NCBI GenBank assembly: GCA_026967495.1
Contig: CP114060.1
Coordinates: 4,588,001-4,652,000, forward strand
Source of the DNA: Rouxiella badensis
GTDB lineage: Bacteria > Pseudomonadota > Gammaproteobacteria > Enterobacterales > Enterobacteriaceae
Direction of reading: 5' to 3'
DNA: 64,000 bases
This document shows, piece after piece, positions 17,859 to 28,628 of the stretch. A program made the translations under genes and the position numbers. How positions within the stretch are numbered: the stretch's first letter is position 1; each line of letters begins with the position of its first letter. Under the pieces are notes generated by a model, which searched no databases, was not told where the DNA came from, and saw only the letters and a list, made by a program, of their open reading frames with translations.

Positions 17859-17942
17859 TATCAATCCTTATTTTTCCCTTTACCTGGCGCTGCATAGGCT
17901 TGGCGCCAGGTACTGTGGGTAAATTATTACAAAATTAAACGA

Positions 17943-20750
17943 CTATTGAACATTCAGCGCGTCGTTAACCAGATCTTGCTGCTGTTTCTGGTGAACTGAC
18001 ATATAGCCCACGGCAGGCGAGGCTGAAGCCGGACGTCCCGCGTAGCGTAAAGAAGCACCGAAAGGTACCACTTCACGGAAGTTATGCTGACTGCAATACC
18101 ACGCGCCCTGGTTGAGCGGCTCTTCCTGGCACCAGACAAAGTCGTGCACGTGCGCATACTGCTCAATCACGCTCTGTACGGCTTTGTGAGGGAAAGGATA
18201 CAGCTGTTCGATACGAATAATGGCAACGTCGGTTTGTTCGTTCTTACGACGTTGTTCCAGCAGATCATAGTAGACTTTGCCTGAACACATCACGACACGC
18301 TTGATGCCTTTCGGGTCCAGCTCGTCCACTTCGCCAATCGCTGGCTGGAAGGTGCCGTTAGCCAGTTCGTCGAGCGTAGACACTGCCAGCGGATGACGCA
18401 GCAGAGACTTAGGCGACATCACTATCAGTGGGCGACGCATCCCGCGCAGCGCCTGACGACGCAGCATGTGGTAAACCTGCGCCGGCGTAGACGGAATACA
18501 TACCTGCATGTTTTGCTCGGCACAAAGCTGCAAATAACGTTCCAGACGGGCGGAGGAGTGCTCCGGACCCTGCCCTTCATAGCCGTGTGGCAGCAGCATG
18601 ACCAGACCGCACATACGGCCCCATTTCTGCTCGCCGGAGCTGATGAACTGGTCGATAACGACCTGTGCACCGTTGGCGAAGTCACCGAACTGCGCTTCCC
18701 AGATGGTCAGGGTGCGCGGTTCTGCGGTGGCATAACCATATTCGAAGGCCAGCACGGCTTCTTCCGACAGCACGGAGTCCCAGACGTTGAACACGCCCTG
18801 ACTGTTGTGGATGTTGGAAAGCGGCACGTAGACAGAGCCGTTTTTCTGGTTGTGGATTACCGCATGACGGTGGAAGAAGGTTCCACGGCCGGTGTCTTCA
18901 CCGGAGAGACGAATAGGAATACCTTCGTCGACCAGCGTCGCGTAAGCCAGGTTTTCCGCGCCGCCCCAGTCGAACAGTTTCTTGCCTTCGGCCATGTCTT
19001 GACGATCGCTATAAATCTTGGCGACGCGAGACTGCATCTCGATGGCGTCTGGCACGTGGCTGACGCGACGCGCTAGCTCCTGCAGACGTTTTGGCTCAAC
19101 GGTAGACGGATAAGGTTCGTCCCACTCGTGGTTCAGATAAGGCGACCAGGTGAAGGTGTGCATGTCGTTCGGACGCCATTCGTCCACAACGCACTCACCC
19201 GCGTCCAGCGCATCACGGTAAAGGTTAACCATTTCCGTGGCGTCTTCCTGGCTGGCTACGCCCTGCTCAGTCAGTTTGTCCGCGTAAATTTTGCGCGGCG
19301 TTGGGTGTTTCTTGATCTTCTGATACATCAGAGGCTGGGTTGCACTCGGTTCGTCGGCCTCGTTATGGCCATGACGACGGTAGCAGACCAGGTCGATCAT
19401 TACGTCACGCTTAAAGGTATTACGGAAATCCAGCGCCAGGCGGGTGACGAAGGCCACCGCTTCCGGGTCATCGGCATTCACGTGGAAAATCGGTGCCTGC
19501 ACCATCTTCGCGATATCGGTACAGTATTCGGTAGAACGCGCGTCTTTCGGGTTTGAGGTAGTGAAACCTACCTGATTGTTGATAACGATACGTACAGTAC
19601 CGCCCACTTCATAACCACGAGCCAACGACATGTTCAGCGTTTCCTGAACGACGCCCTGACCGGTAATCGCCGCATCGCCGTGAATGGTGATTGGCAGAAC
19701 CATGTTACTGCGCGCTTCGTCAAGACGATCGCGACGGGCACGAACGGAACCGATAACCACTGGGCTGACGATTTCAAGGTGCGACGGGTTAAACGCCAGC
19801 GCCAGGTGAACCATACCGCCTTCAGTTTCGACGTCGGACGAATAGCCCATGTGATATTTCACATCGCCGGTACCCAGATGCTCTTTATGCTTACCTGAGA
19901 ATTCATCAAACAGGTCTTGGGGTTTTTACCCAGCACGTTGATCAATACGTTCAGACGACCGCGGTGCGCCATGCCCAGAACGACTTCACGCGTGCCGTTT
20001 TTACCGGCGTGGCGGATCATGTCCTTAAGCATAGGTACCAGGGCATCGCCGCCTTCCAGCGAGAAGCGTTTCGCGCCCGGGAATTTAGCACCGAGGTAGC
20101 GCTCCAGCCCTTCGGCTGCGGTTAATTCTTTGAGGAAGGTCTTTTTCTCGGTTTCGTTGAACTTAGCGCGGCCGACAACGGATTCGATACGCTGTTGAAT
20201 CCAGCGTTTTTCGTCCGTGTTGGTGATGTGCATGTACTCGGCACCGATCGATCCACAGTAGGTCTGCTTCAGCGCGGCGTAAAGTTCGCCCAGCTGCATG
20301 GTCTCTTTGCCGATAGCAAACGAGTCCCACGTTGAAGGTTTCCTGAAAATCAGCCTCAGACAGATGATGGTAAGCAGGATCCAGGTCAGCAACGGTTTCC
20401 TGTTTCCATAAACCGAGGGGATCAAGATTAGCATTCTGATGACCACGGAAACGGAAGGCGTTGATGAGCTGCAACACCTTAACCTGTTTCGCATCGGTTT
20501 GCGGGTCGCTGATTGCTGAATTATAACGCGAAGCGTCTTTCGCCAGGCGGCGGAAGTAGTCTCGAGTCTGTGAATGGAGTTGTTCCGGTTTGACACCGAC
20601 TGTCGGTAGCTGTTTGAAAATTGAACGCCAGCTATCGTCAACGGAACCAGGATCGGTTAAGTAGTCTTCATAGAGTTGCTCTATGTAAGACTGGTTCGCG
20701 CCCGCCAGATAGGAGGAATCCAGCCAGGCCTTCATTGCGCCGTTCTGCAT
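17943..20750 (-). CDS. sucA: 2-oxoglutarate dehydrogenase E1 component (two frameshifts in this sequence)
   Basis: Thiamine-diphosphate-dependent E1 subunit, starting MQNGAMKAWLDSSYLAGANQ at 20750. One break lies about 20324-20326, where GTGGGACTCG has one base too many for the conserved FNVGSFAIGKETM. The second is at 19919-19922, where a four-G run (+ strand) should be longer to give LGKNPQDLFDEF. Downstream are the thiamine-site segments (HGDAAITGQGVVQETLN, NNQVGFTTSNPKDARST) through VNDALNVQ. Corrected length 935 (E. coli 933). It is transcribed with sdhCDAB upstream and sucBCD downstream. Confidence 0.95.
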
Positions 20751-21137
20751 CGTGATCCCTTAAGCTTTGAAAGCTTTAGTTTTCGCCGTGGTTAATAAAA
20801 TCACCGTGGTACCTGACGTAATTTTGACTTACATCCGAGTAAGACGGTTTTCCATACAACAGTTCACTTAACCGACAGGTTTGATGCCCGTCGACCGGTC
20901 AAGGAACCTCCAAAAGCCTGCGCATTAACCGCTTACTCGAGCTTTTGGTGCTTCCCTGTGTTCCTCTTTTTACGCAGACATAAATATACTGTTAACGGGC
21001 CAAAATTATCACCCTTTACCCAGTCATTTCATCAGCTTATTCGCGCTGTGTCTGTGCATTTTGTTGCGTAATTGTTACTGCTTGTTCACTTAATATTAGC
21101 GGGAACCTGAGTTCCCGCTTTTTTCGTACTTTTCGGC
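20751..21137. other. sdhB-sucA intergenic region
   Basis: Gene-free. It contains the hairpin at 21098-21119 near sdhB. In E. coli a weak sucA promoter lies in this interval; I cannot define one here. Confidence 0.45.
21098..21124 (+). terminator. Hairpin after sdhB with its T run on the opposite strand
   Basis: AGCGGGAAC (21098-21106) pairs perfectly with GTTCCCGCT (21111-21119), and six T follow on the + strand. In the direction of sdhB-sucA transcription the hairpin is followed by AATATTAAG, a poor U tract. It should therefore terminate antisense transcription well and let sdh-to-suc read-through pass. Confidence 0.6.
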
Positions 21138-21854
21138 TTAGGCACCGCGCTGTAGCAGCATCGACTTGATGTGCCCGATGGCCTTAGTCGGGTTCAACCC
21201 TTTAGGACACACGCTGACACAGTTCATGATGCTGTGGCAGCGGAATACGCTGAAAGCGTCGTCAAGATTATCAAGGCGTGATTGCGTTTCTGTGTCACGG
21301 CTATCAATCAGGAAGCGATACGCGGCCAGCAGACCGGCAGGTCCCACAAATTTGTCCGGATTCCACCAGAATGACGGGCAAGAGGTTGAACAGCAGGCAC
21401 AAAGAATACACTCGTACAGGCCGTCCAGCTTCTCACGCTCTTCCGGCATCTGCAGGTGCTCACGCGCCGGAGGATTTTTACCGTCATTGATCAGATACGG
21501 TTTAATCTTTTCATACTGTTTGTAGAACTGACCCATATCGACAACCAGGTCACGCACCACCGGCAGACCCGGCAGAGGACGGATAACAATCTTCTTGCTG
21601 CCGTTACGCAGTGCAGATACCGGCGTGATGCAGGCCAGACCGTTTTTACCGTTCATGTTCACACCGTCAGAGCCGCAAACGCCCTCACGGCAGGAGCGAC
21701 GAAACGACAGCGTCGGATCTTGCTCTTTCAGCAGAATAAGTGCGTCGAGCAACATCATGTCACGGCCTTCTTCGGCCTCCAGCACATAGTCTTTCATGTA
21801 CGGAACGTCGTCTACGTCCGGGTTATAGCGATAAATCGAAAATTCGAGTTTCAT
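21138..21854 (-). CDS. sdhB: Succinate dehydrogenase iron-sulfur subunit
   Basis: A 238-residue subunit carrying three Fe-S clusters. The [2Fe-2S] cysteines are in SCREGVCGSDGVNMNG; the [4Fe-4S] and [3Fe-4S] ligands are in CILCACCSTSCPSFWW and CVSVCPKGLNP. It passes electrons from SdhA flavin to ubiquinone. Length equals E. coli SdhB. Confidence 0.97.
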   Translation of the reverse strand: MKLEFSIYRYNPDVDDVPYMKDYVLEAEEGRDMMLLDALILLKEQDPTLSFRRSCREGVCGSDGVNMNGKNGLACITPVSALRNGSKKIVIRPLPGLPVVRDLVVDMGQFYKQYEKIKPYLINDGKNPPAREHLQMPEEREKLDGLYECILCACCSTSCPSFWWNPDKFVGPAGLLAAYRFLIDSRDTETQSRLDNLDDAFSVFRCHSIMNCVSVCPKGLNPTKAIGHIKSMLLQRGA

Positions 21855-21876
21855 TTATATGCTCCTGCTCACCGGC

Positions 21877-23642
21877 CTAGTAGGTACGTGCTTTCGGCGG
21901 GAATGCCGCGCGCAGCTTAGGCTGCATGTTCACCTCACGGCGAGTCATGCTTTCGGTTTCCGGTTGGTAAAGCGTATGGCATAACCAGTTCGCATCATCA
22001 CGATCCGGGAAGTCGAAGCGGCTGTGTGCGCCACGGCTCTCGGTGCGATAGTTGGCCGATACCGCAGTAGACAGTGCAACTTCCATCAGGTTGTCCAGTT
22101 CCAGACATTCGATACGCTGGGTGTTGAATTCAGTCGAGGTATCGTCCAGACGGGCATTCTGCAAACGTTCACGGATGTGCTTCAGATCTTCCAGACCCTT
22201 GGCCATCGCGTCACCTTCACGGAATACGGAGAAGTTGTTCTGCATACAAGCCTGCAGATCCTTGCGGATTTGCACCGGATCTTCACCCGAACGGGTGTTG
22301 TTCCAGCGGTTCATACGCTCCAGCGCCGCATCGATATCAGACTGGCTGGCATCGCGGCTTGTACCTGCTCCAGCAGAGATTCCTGCAAGTGCATACCCGC
22401 CGCACGACCGAACACGACCAGGTCGAGCAGTGAGTTTCCGCCCAGACGGTTGGCTCCGTGAACAGATACACAGGCGATTTCGCCTACCGCAAACAGGCCC
22501 GGGATCACTTCGTCTTCGCCTTTGGCGTTGACGCGCAGAGCCTGACCGGTCACCTTAGTCGGAATGCCGCCCATCATATAGTGACAGGTAGGGATAACCG
22601 GAATAGGCTCTTTGACCGGGTCAACGTGAGCAAAGGTACGAGACAGCTCAAGGATACCCGGCAGGCGGGATTCCAGAACGTCTTTACCTAAGTGGTCCAG
22701 TTTCAGTTTTGCGTGAGGCTCCAAGGACCGTCACAGCCACGGCCTTCACGGATTTCGATCATGATAGAGCGCGCTACCACGTCACGACCCGCCAGGTCTT
22801 TGGCATTCGGCGCATAACGCTCCATGAAGCGTTCGCCGTCTTTATTAAGCAGATAACCGCCTTCACCACGGCAGCCTTCTGTCACCAGAACGCCTGCACC
22901 GGCGATACCGGTTGGGTGGAACTGCCACATTTCCATGTCCTGCACCGGAACACCCGCGCGCAGCGCCATGCCAACGCCGTCACCGGTGTTGATGTGAGCA
23001 TTGGTGGTTGACTGGTAAATACGACCTGCACCGCCGGTTGCCAGCACGGTGGCCTTCGCCTTGAAGTACACGACTTCACCGGTTTCGATGCAGATAGCGG
23101 TACAGCCGACGATAGCGCCGTCCTGATTTTTCACCAGATCGAGTGCATACCACTCGGAGAAAATGGTGGTGTGATTCTTCAGGTTTTGCTGATAAAGGGT
23201 GTGAAGCAGTGCGTGACCGGTACGGTCAGCCGCTGCCGCAGTACGTGCCGCCTGCTCGCCGCCGAAGTTCTTCGACTGGCCACCAAACGGACGCTGATAA
23301 ATTTTGCCGTTGTCTAAACGGGAGAAAGGCAGTCCCATATGCTCGAGTCTCGAGAATCGCTTCCGGCCCGGTGTTACACATATATTCAATCGCATCCTGG
23401 TCACCGATATAGTCGGAGCCTTTAACGGTGTCATACATATGCCATTCCCAGTCATCTTCATGGGTATTGCCCAAGGCAACGGTAATACCGCCCTGCGCAG
23501 ACACCGTGTGGGAACGGGTTGGGAACACTTTGGAAATCAGGGCGCACGACAGGCCCATCTGTGAAATCTGTAATGCGGCACGCATACCGGCGCCACCTGC
23601 ACCGATTACGACGGCATCAAACTCTCTGACTGGCAGACTCAT
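21877..23642 (-). CDS. sdhA: Succinate dehydrogenase flavoprotein subunit (three frameshifts in this sequence)
   Basis: The FAD subunit, starting MSLPVREFDAVVIGAGGAGM, with covalent-FAD His45 in RSHTVSAQGG. Three breaks occur. About 23347, CTCGAGACTCGAG has an extra A relative to LELEHMGLPF. About 22720, GGTCCTTGGAGCCTCAC lacks a base against GPWGPHAKLK. About 22355-22362 a base is missing before RDASQSDIDAALERMNRWNN. Corrected length 588, identical to E. coli. The substrate-site segments HPTGIAGAG and HGANRLGGNSLLDLVVFGR are intact. Confidence 0.95.
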
Positions 23643-23645
23643 TTA

Positions 23646-23993
23646 CTACGCTCCCCACACAACTATTGTTCCATAAAGCAGATAAACCACTAGCGTGACA
23701 ACGATCGCAAGTTGCAGCACCAGACGCACGGCCAGAGGTTTGACATAGTCAGTTAACACCTGCCACATGCCTATCCAGGCGTGAACCAGAATCGAAAGCA
23801 GCGTGAGCAAGGTGAACACTTTAGTAATGGAAGAAGCAAAAAATCCGTGCCAGACTTCAAAATCGATGTCCCGAGCCATGACGACGAAGCCAAGAATATA
23901 GAGGATATACAGGGTGATAACGATAGCTGAAGCACGAACCAACAGCCAGTCATGAACGCCATTACGTCCCAATGCAGAAACATTGTTAACCAT
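23646..23993 (-). CDS. sdhD: Succinate dehydrogenase membrane anchor SdhD
   Basis: A 115-residue, three-helix membrane subunit, same length as E. coli. RASAIVITLYILY and the WQVLTDYVKP segment are typical. With SdhC it anchors the complex and forms the ubiquinone site and heme b pocket. It starts 12 bases after sdhC and ends 3 bases before sdhA. Confidence 0.96.
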   Translation of the reverse strand: MVNNVSALGRNGVHDWLLVRASAIVITLYILYILGFVVMARDIDFEVWHGFFASSITKVFTLLTLLSILVHAWIGMWQVLTDYVKPLAVRLVLQLAIVVTLVVYLLYGTIVVWGA

Positions 23994-24005
23994 ACTTTTA
24001 ATACC

Positions 24006-24383
24006 CTACGCTACGAAAACGGCAGCAAGAATTGACAACAGTACGGTAATGCCAATCGCAATATATGCCGACAGCTTACCGACAGCCAAACTCTCTTCGA
24101 TGACGCCAAAATCCATCAGCAGGTGGCGAATGCCGCCGCAGACGTGATAGGCCAATGCGGTCAGTATTCCCCAGAATATGAACTTGACGAAGAAGCTGTT
24201 CATGATGGCGGCAGCATGCGCGAATCCTTCCGGAGAGGAAAGAGACGTACCAAGCAACCAGAGGAGGATACCGACAGCGACGAAGGTTATTACGCCGGAA
24301 ACGCGGTGTAAGATGGACGCTATCGCAGTAACGGGAAACCGGATCGTTTGCAGATCCAGATTGACAGGTCTTTGTTTTTTCAC
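24006..24383 (-). CDS. sdhC: Succinate dehydrogenase cytochrome b556 subunit SdhC
   Basis: A 125-residue, three-helix subunit, first gene of the sdh operon. The motif SILHRVSGVITF lines the quinone site, and the His in LAYHVCGGIRHLLMDFG is the heme b ligand. The start used is GTG at 24381-24383 (VKKQRPVNLDLQTIRFPVTA). E. coli SdhC has a few more residues (MIRN) before the same VKKQRPVNLDL; here an in-frame TAA two codons upstream rules out that longer start. Confidence 0.95.
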   Translation of the reverse strand: MKKQRPVNLDLQTIRFPVTAIASILHRVSGVITFVAVGILLWLLGTSLSSPEGFAHAAAIMNSFFVKFIFWGILTALAYHVCGGIRHLLMDFGVIEESLAVGKLSAYIAIGITVLLSILAAVFVA

Positions 24384-25190
24384 GGTTTAGCCCACACAGC
24401 CCTTAGAGCCTGTTCATAAACATCCTGCGGGGTACATACAAGGCAAAAATAAGCGATAAAGCCGGTTTACACCTAACAGCAGTAAAGGGGCGTTTCGTGC
24501 TTGTTTTAACACAGCAGACCGAGCGCAGTACATCTTGAATGGCGCTTATTATTTTCCATCCTCCGGCCTGGGCGGAAATCAGACAGCGTTAGAACCCAAT
24601 GGCCCTTCACGTCACGCGCTCAAACATCGACATCCACTGTGCTTAAACGGCGCGTTCTACATAACGCTGGGTGCTCCTACTTCAGGGTGTTCCGGAGACC
24701 TTGGGGGAGTATAGGATGATCACATTCCTATTACAATTCCCCTACAAAATGTTTGGTCACTTTTCTACGAAACAGTGATTCACCTCTCATTTTCCATATT
24801 ATACACAAAATAAATTATCTTGTTTGACACTGTGCTAACATTTCTATTACAAATTACGACATGATTTATCCTTGAGATTTACTTCATATCAACACATCCG
24901 CTTCCCTGCGACGCCGAGTTGTGCAAAAGTGTAGCTCGTGTATGCCCTCATACTTGTCGTAGGTATTGAGCAAAGATATCGGATCAATAACAACAATGAA
25001 AGGCCGCCTGGCCGCCATAAACTGCACGCAGTGGCAGTAACACGGCTTCGCATTACGCCAACTCGACGGGCGCAGCGAGGACCTCACATTACAACGGCGG
25101 AGATAGCTCGCAGGCAGTACCGGGTTCTGCAACCAGACCAAGGACAGAGTTGTTAGAGATTATTAAAATAAGGCGCTAAGGAGACTGTAA
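24384..25190. promoter_or_regulatory. sdhC-gltA divergent control region
   Basis: An 807-base gene-free region between the divergent TCA genes. The centre (about 24720-24880) is AT-rich with several plausible -10 elements in both directions. In E. coli this region carries ArcA, CRP and other sites; I cannot assign individual sites with confidence. The part nearer gltA (about 24890-25150) has short open frames that look fortuitous. Confidence 0.5.
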
Positions 25191-26486
25191 ATGGCTGATA
25201 AGAAAGCGACACTTACCCTACAGGGTCATGATCCTATTGAACTCGACGTGCTATCAGGCACGCTGGGACAGGACGAGATTGACATTCGCCCCCTCGGCTC
25301 AAAAGGTTTTTTTACCTTTGACCCTGGCTTTACCTCTACCGCATCCTGCGAATCCAAAATTACCTATATCGATGGCGATGAAGGCATTCTGCTGCATCGC
25401 GGATTCCCGATTGACCAGTTGGCAACGGAATCAAACTATCTGGAAGTGTGCTACCTGCTGCTGAACGGGGAGCCACCCACGCAGAAACAATATGAAGAAT
25501 TCAAAACGACGGTGACCCGTCACAGCATGATCCATGAGCAGATTACCCGTCTGTTTCACGGCTTCCGTCGCGACTCGCATCCGATGGCCGTGCTGTGTGG
25601 CGTGACCGGCGCACTGGCGGCGTTCTACCACGACTCTATCGACGTTGAAAACGAACGCCATCGTGAGATTGCAGCGTTTCGTCTGCTGTCGAAAATGCCG
25701 ACCGTTGCCGCAATGTGTTACAAATACTCCATCGGACAACCGTTTGTTTACCCTAAAAATGACCTGTCCTATGCCGGTAACTTCCTGCACATGATGTTTG
25801 CCACACCGTGCGAAGAGTACGTGGTTAACCCGGTGCTTGAAAAAGCCATGGACCGCATCCTGATTCTGCACGCCGACCACGAGCAGAACGCCTCTACCTC
25901 AACCGTGCGTACCGCAGGCTCTTCAGGCGCTAACCCGTTTGCCTGTATCGCCGCAGGTATCGCTTCGCTGTGGGGACCGGCTCACGGCGGTGCCAACGAA
26001 GCCTGCCTGAAAATGCTGGAAGAGATAAGCACCGTCGATCACATTCCAGAATTCGTTCGTCGTGCGAAGGACAAAAACGATTCCTTCCGCCTGATGGGCT
26101 TTGGTCACCGTGTTTATAAAAACTATGACCCGCGCGCTACCGTGATGCGTGAAACCTGTCATGCGGTTCTGGAAGAGCTGAACATGAAGGACGACCTGCT
26201 GGAAGTGGCGATGCAGCTTGAGCACATCGCGCTCAACGACCCGTACTTCATCGAACGTAAACTGTATCCGAACGTGGACTTCTATTCAGGTATCATCCTG
26301 AAAGCCATGGGAATTCCATCCTCGATGTTTACCGTTATCTTCGCGATGGCGCGTACCGTTGGCTGGATTGCTCACTGGAACGAAATGCACGATGACGGCA
26401 TCAAAATTGCCCGTCCACGTCAGCTGTATACCGGCTACACCAAACGTGATTTCAAGTCCCAGGTCGACCATAAGTCATTAAAATAG
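25191..26486 (+). CDS. gltA: Citrate synthase
   Basis: Type II hexameric citrate synthase, 431 residues (E. coli 427), condensing oxaloacetate with acetyl-CoA. The catalytic His/Asp segments are visible: ILHADHEQNAS, WGPAHGGANEA and GFGHRVYKNYDPRA, with the conserved Asp in NVDFYSG. The start has a clear AAGGAGA site. It is divergent from sdhC. Confidence 0.97.
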   Translation: MADKKATLTLQGHDPIELDVLSGTLGQDEIDIRPLGSKGFFTFDPGFTSTASCESKITYIDGDEGILLHRGFPIDQLATESNYLEVCYLLLNGEPPTQKQYEEFKTTVTRHSMIHEQITRLFHGFRRDSHPMAVLCGVTGALAAFYHDSIDVENERHREIAAFRLLSKMPTVAAMCYKYSIGQPFVYPKNDLSYAGNFLHMMFATPCEEYVVNPVLEKAMDRILILHADHEQNASTSTVRTAGSSGANPFACIAAGIASLWGPAHGGANEACLKMLEEISTVDHIPEFVRRAKDKNDSFRLMGFGHRVYKNYDPRATVMRETCHAVLEELNMKDDLLEVAMQLEHIALNDPYFIERKLYPNVDFYSGIILKAMGIPSSMFTVIFAMARTVGWIAHWNEMHDDGIKIARPRQLYTGYTKRDFKSQVDHKSLK

Positions 26487-26512
26487 CTGCCGTTGTCAGC
26501 AGCCATTAAAGC

Positions 26513-26555
26513 GCCCCTTGACCCTAGAGAAATCGACCGGTTAAGGGGCTTTTTT
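26513..26555 (+). terminator. gltA terminator
   Basis: GCCCCTTGACC (26513-26523) pairs with GGTTAAGGGGC (26539-26549), one G-U pair, followed by six T. Confidence 0.88.
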
Positions 26556-26670
26556 ATTGTTTTATGAAACAGAAAAACGTTCTCCTTTCCAATAAATAAG
26601 CGATCCTTGATACCCATCTTTACTGCATAAATAGCATACTGGGCAACTTTACCAATCCAGGAGCACTGCC

Positions 26671-28498
26671 ATGGCACTCGGCATAACATCGGCAGCACAA
26701 CGCAATATACAAGTGACACAACAAACCGACATAGATGCAAAAGAGACGCCCTTTGAAGCGCCTATTTTCGGTAAACTTGACACTAAACTTACGGCCCCGT
26801 TTATTACTCCCAAAGATGTTAAATCTTCTCCATCTTCGATGAAATCTAATTTCGTTCTTAGAAAGCCACAGCAAGGTAACTATAAAAGGCAGGCACCACC
26901 ACTACTGCCACTGCCACTGGAACCACTCCCGCCCCCTCCACCATATTCTTTGGTCGACCCTTATCCAGAGCCGTTTAATCATTCATCCAGTGAAGATTTA
27001 TCTTCTGCAAGCTCATACAGCACGGAAGGTTATAATGAATCTTTTCTTAACAGGCTCAATGACTGTGTTAATTCTTTCGTTAACTTGCGCGGCAAAATTA
27101 AATTATCAAATCAGGATTCCAATCAGAATCAGAATCGATTGCCAAAACAATCTGGAGACCCCCTTCCGGTAACTGCTTCAGTCACTAATAGATCGAGACA
27201 TGAGAGCGATGACAATACTGACTCTTCAAGCCCGACGAGCAGCACCAGTGATAGCGGCTCGCAGAATTCTATGGGCGTGTCAGAGAATGATACCGAGCTT
27301 AACCTCATAGATAATCCTCTTTATAGTCAATCCTCAACGAGAAGGGTACTCCCACCTCGTAACTCTTATGAAAAGCATATTTACGCTCAAATTGACGAAA
27401 GGATCCTGCCAAAAACTAAAAACGATTTTAAACATGAGATTATATTTGGGAAGCCTCTTTCAAATTATGCTCTTGACCGGATGTTTTTTCCGCCTGTGGA
27501 GGGGGTCTATCTACTCCCGCACGTGTTGGAAAAGAAAAGACGGCAGAAGATATTGCAAAGGCTTCAAAAAATGCGTCAATAGATGCGTCAGAGGCTTTAG
27601 AAGCACAGAAATTCATCTTTGATTTATATACCGGTAAGCAAAATTGCCCACAAAATCCGGAAATAAAAAAAATTATAGAGGAAAAAAGTCTAAATTTATT
27701 TATTATAGTTAAAAAGCATAATGAACATATAAATACCCCCCAGAGAATCACTGGAAAATCCCTCCAAAACTGTTGTTTATTGCTGGATTCAAGCCGCAGG
27801 AAGAAGGTGTTCTCGACCACAAACCGGAGATCGCCGAGACAATTTATCAGTCCATAGAACACTTGAAAAATATAGTAAACAATGACGAAACATCTAACGA
27901 AAACACTATTTTTGACAACAACCGATTTATTACCTCAGTCGAAATTGATGCCTTTTCAAAAAAATTAACTGACGATTTAGGAAAAACTTTTTCAAAAACC
28001 ACCTTATTTCACGAAGCGAGGGAATTACCGACGGATAATGCTACCGCTTCCCAGCGTCTTATCGAATTATTTGACGTCAATAATAGAAGCACCGTAAAAA
28101 CGCATTTCGTCCCACTATTATTAAATGAGCACTGGTACCTGTTTGGCACTTTTTACGACAGCACAAATACTAAGCAAGCCCTGATGTTTGACAGTATGAA
28201 TGGCGCATCTGACTTAGAAAACTATGAACGGTTTAAGAAACTGGCTAAAGATTGTGGTGCAGAGGGAAACATCTTGACCATTAGCAAAGACCTTCAGACA
28301 TTCTGTCCTGACGCCTGCGGGCTTTTTGTCGCCAAGGCGATGGAGGTCGTTTCCAAACAAACTAGTGAAAACTACCAGAATGCATTACTGAAAATGAGTG
28401 ATGACTTCCTGCAAACTCTTGACGAGGAGCAGCATATGTTTAACCTCCGTGGAAGAGCGGAATTGTTGAGTGCCCTGAGCGAGGCCATATCGCGGTAG
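26671..28498 (+). CDS. Putative secreted effector with C-terminal clan CE (Ulp1-like) cysteine protease; two frameshifts in this sequence
   Basis: Three consecutive frames join into one ~609-residue protein if a base is added at the G run about 27500 and at the C run 27736-27741. The bridging segment reads GGLSTPARVGKEKTAEDIA to KKHNEHINTPPENHWKIPP. In the corrected numbering the C-terminal domain shows a clan CE catalytic layout: His488 (NEHWYLF), Asp508 (MFDSMNG), Gln543 (DLQTF) and Cys550 (PDACGLF), as in Ulp1/ElaD/SseL/YopJ-type enzymes that cleave or acylate ubiquitin-like or host targets. The N-terminal ~270 residues look disordered: Ser/Thr/Gln-rich start, a polyproline run ending PPPPPY (Y92), acidic Ser-rich stretch, NPLY (Y218) and HIYAQI (Y238). 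CAGGAG precedes the ATG. The gene is markedly AT-richer than its neighbours and sits in the gltA-nei interval where E. coli has a fimbrial operon, so lateral acquisition is likely. No secretion or immunity gene is nearby. Family assignment rests on motifs only; the substrate is unknown. Confidence 0.7.
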
Positions 28499-28628
28499 CG
28501 ATACTGACTAATTCATAAAAGCCTGTCATATATATCTGTCGAAACAGTAGGCAGTAATAGATGCAAGCGCACCTATTACTGATCTATTGCTCTACGACTT
28601 AACTGCTTAAAACCGTCGGCAGGTCGCT

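Noticed and set aside
21877..23642. sdhA as a decayed pseudogene in four pieces
   Set aside because: All functional segments are present and the corrected length is exactly 588. The same error type affects essential genes in the window.
24884..25156. Small frames upstream of gltA on both strands
   Set aside because: They lie in the gltA control region, show no conserved pattern and have no convincing start sites.
26671..27582. A stand-alone 303-residue protein and a separate 241-residue protease gene
   Set aside because: The intervening third frame (27490-27740) encodes a continuous, well-behaved segment, and both junctions are homopolymers, so one gene is far more likely.
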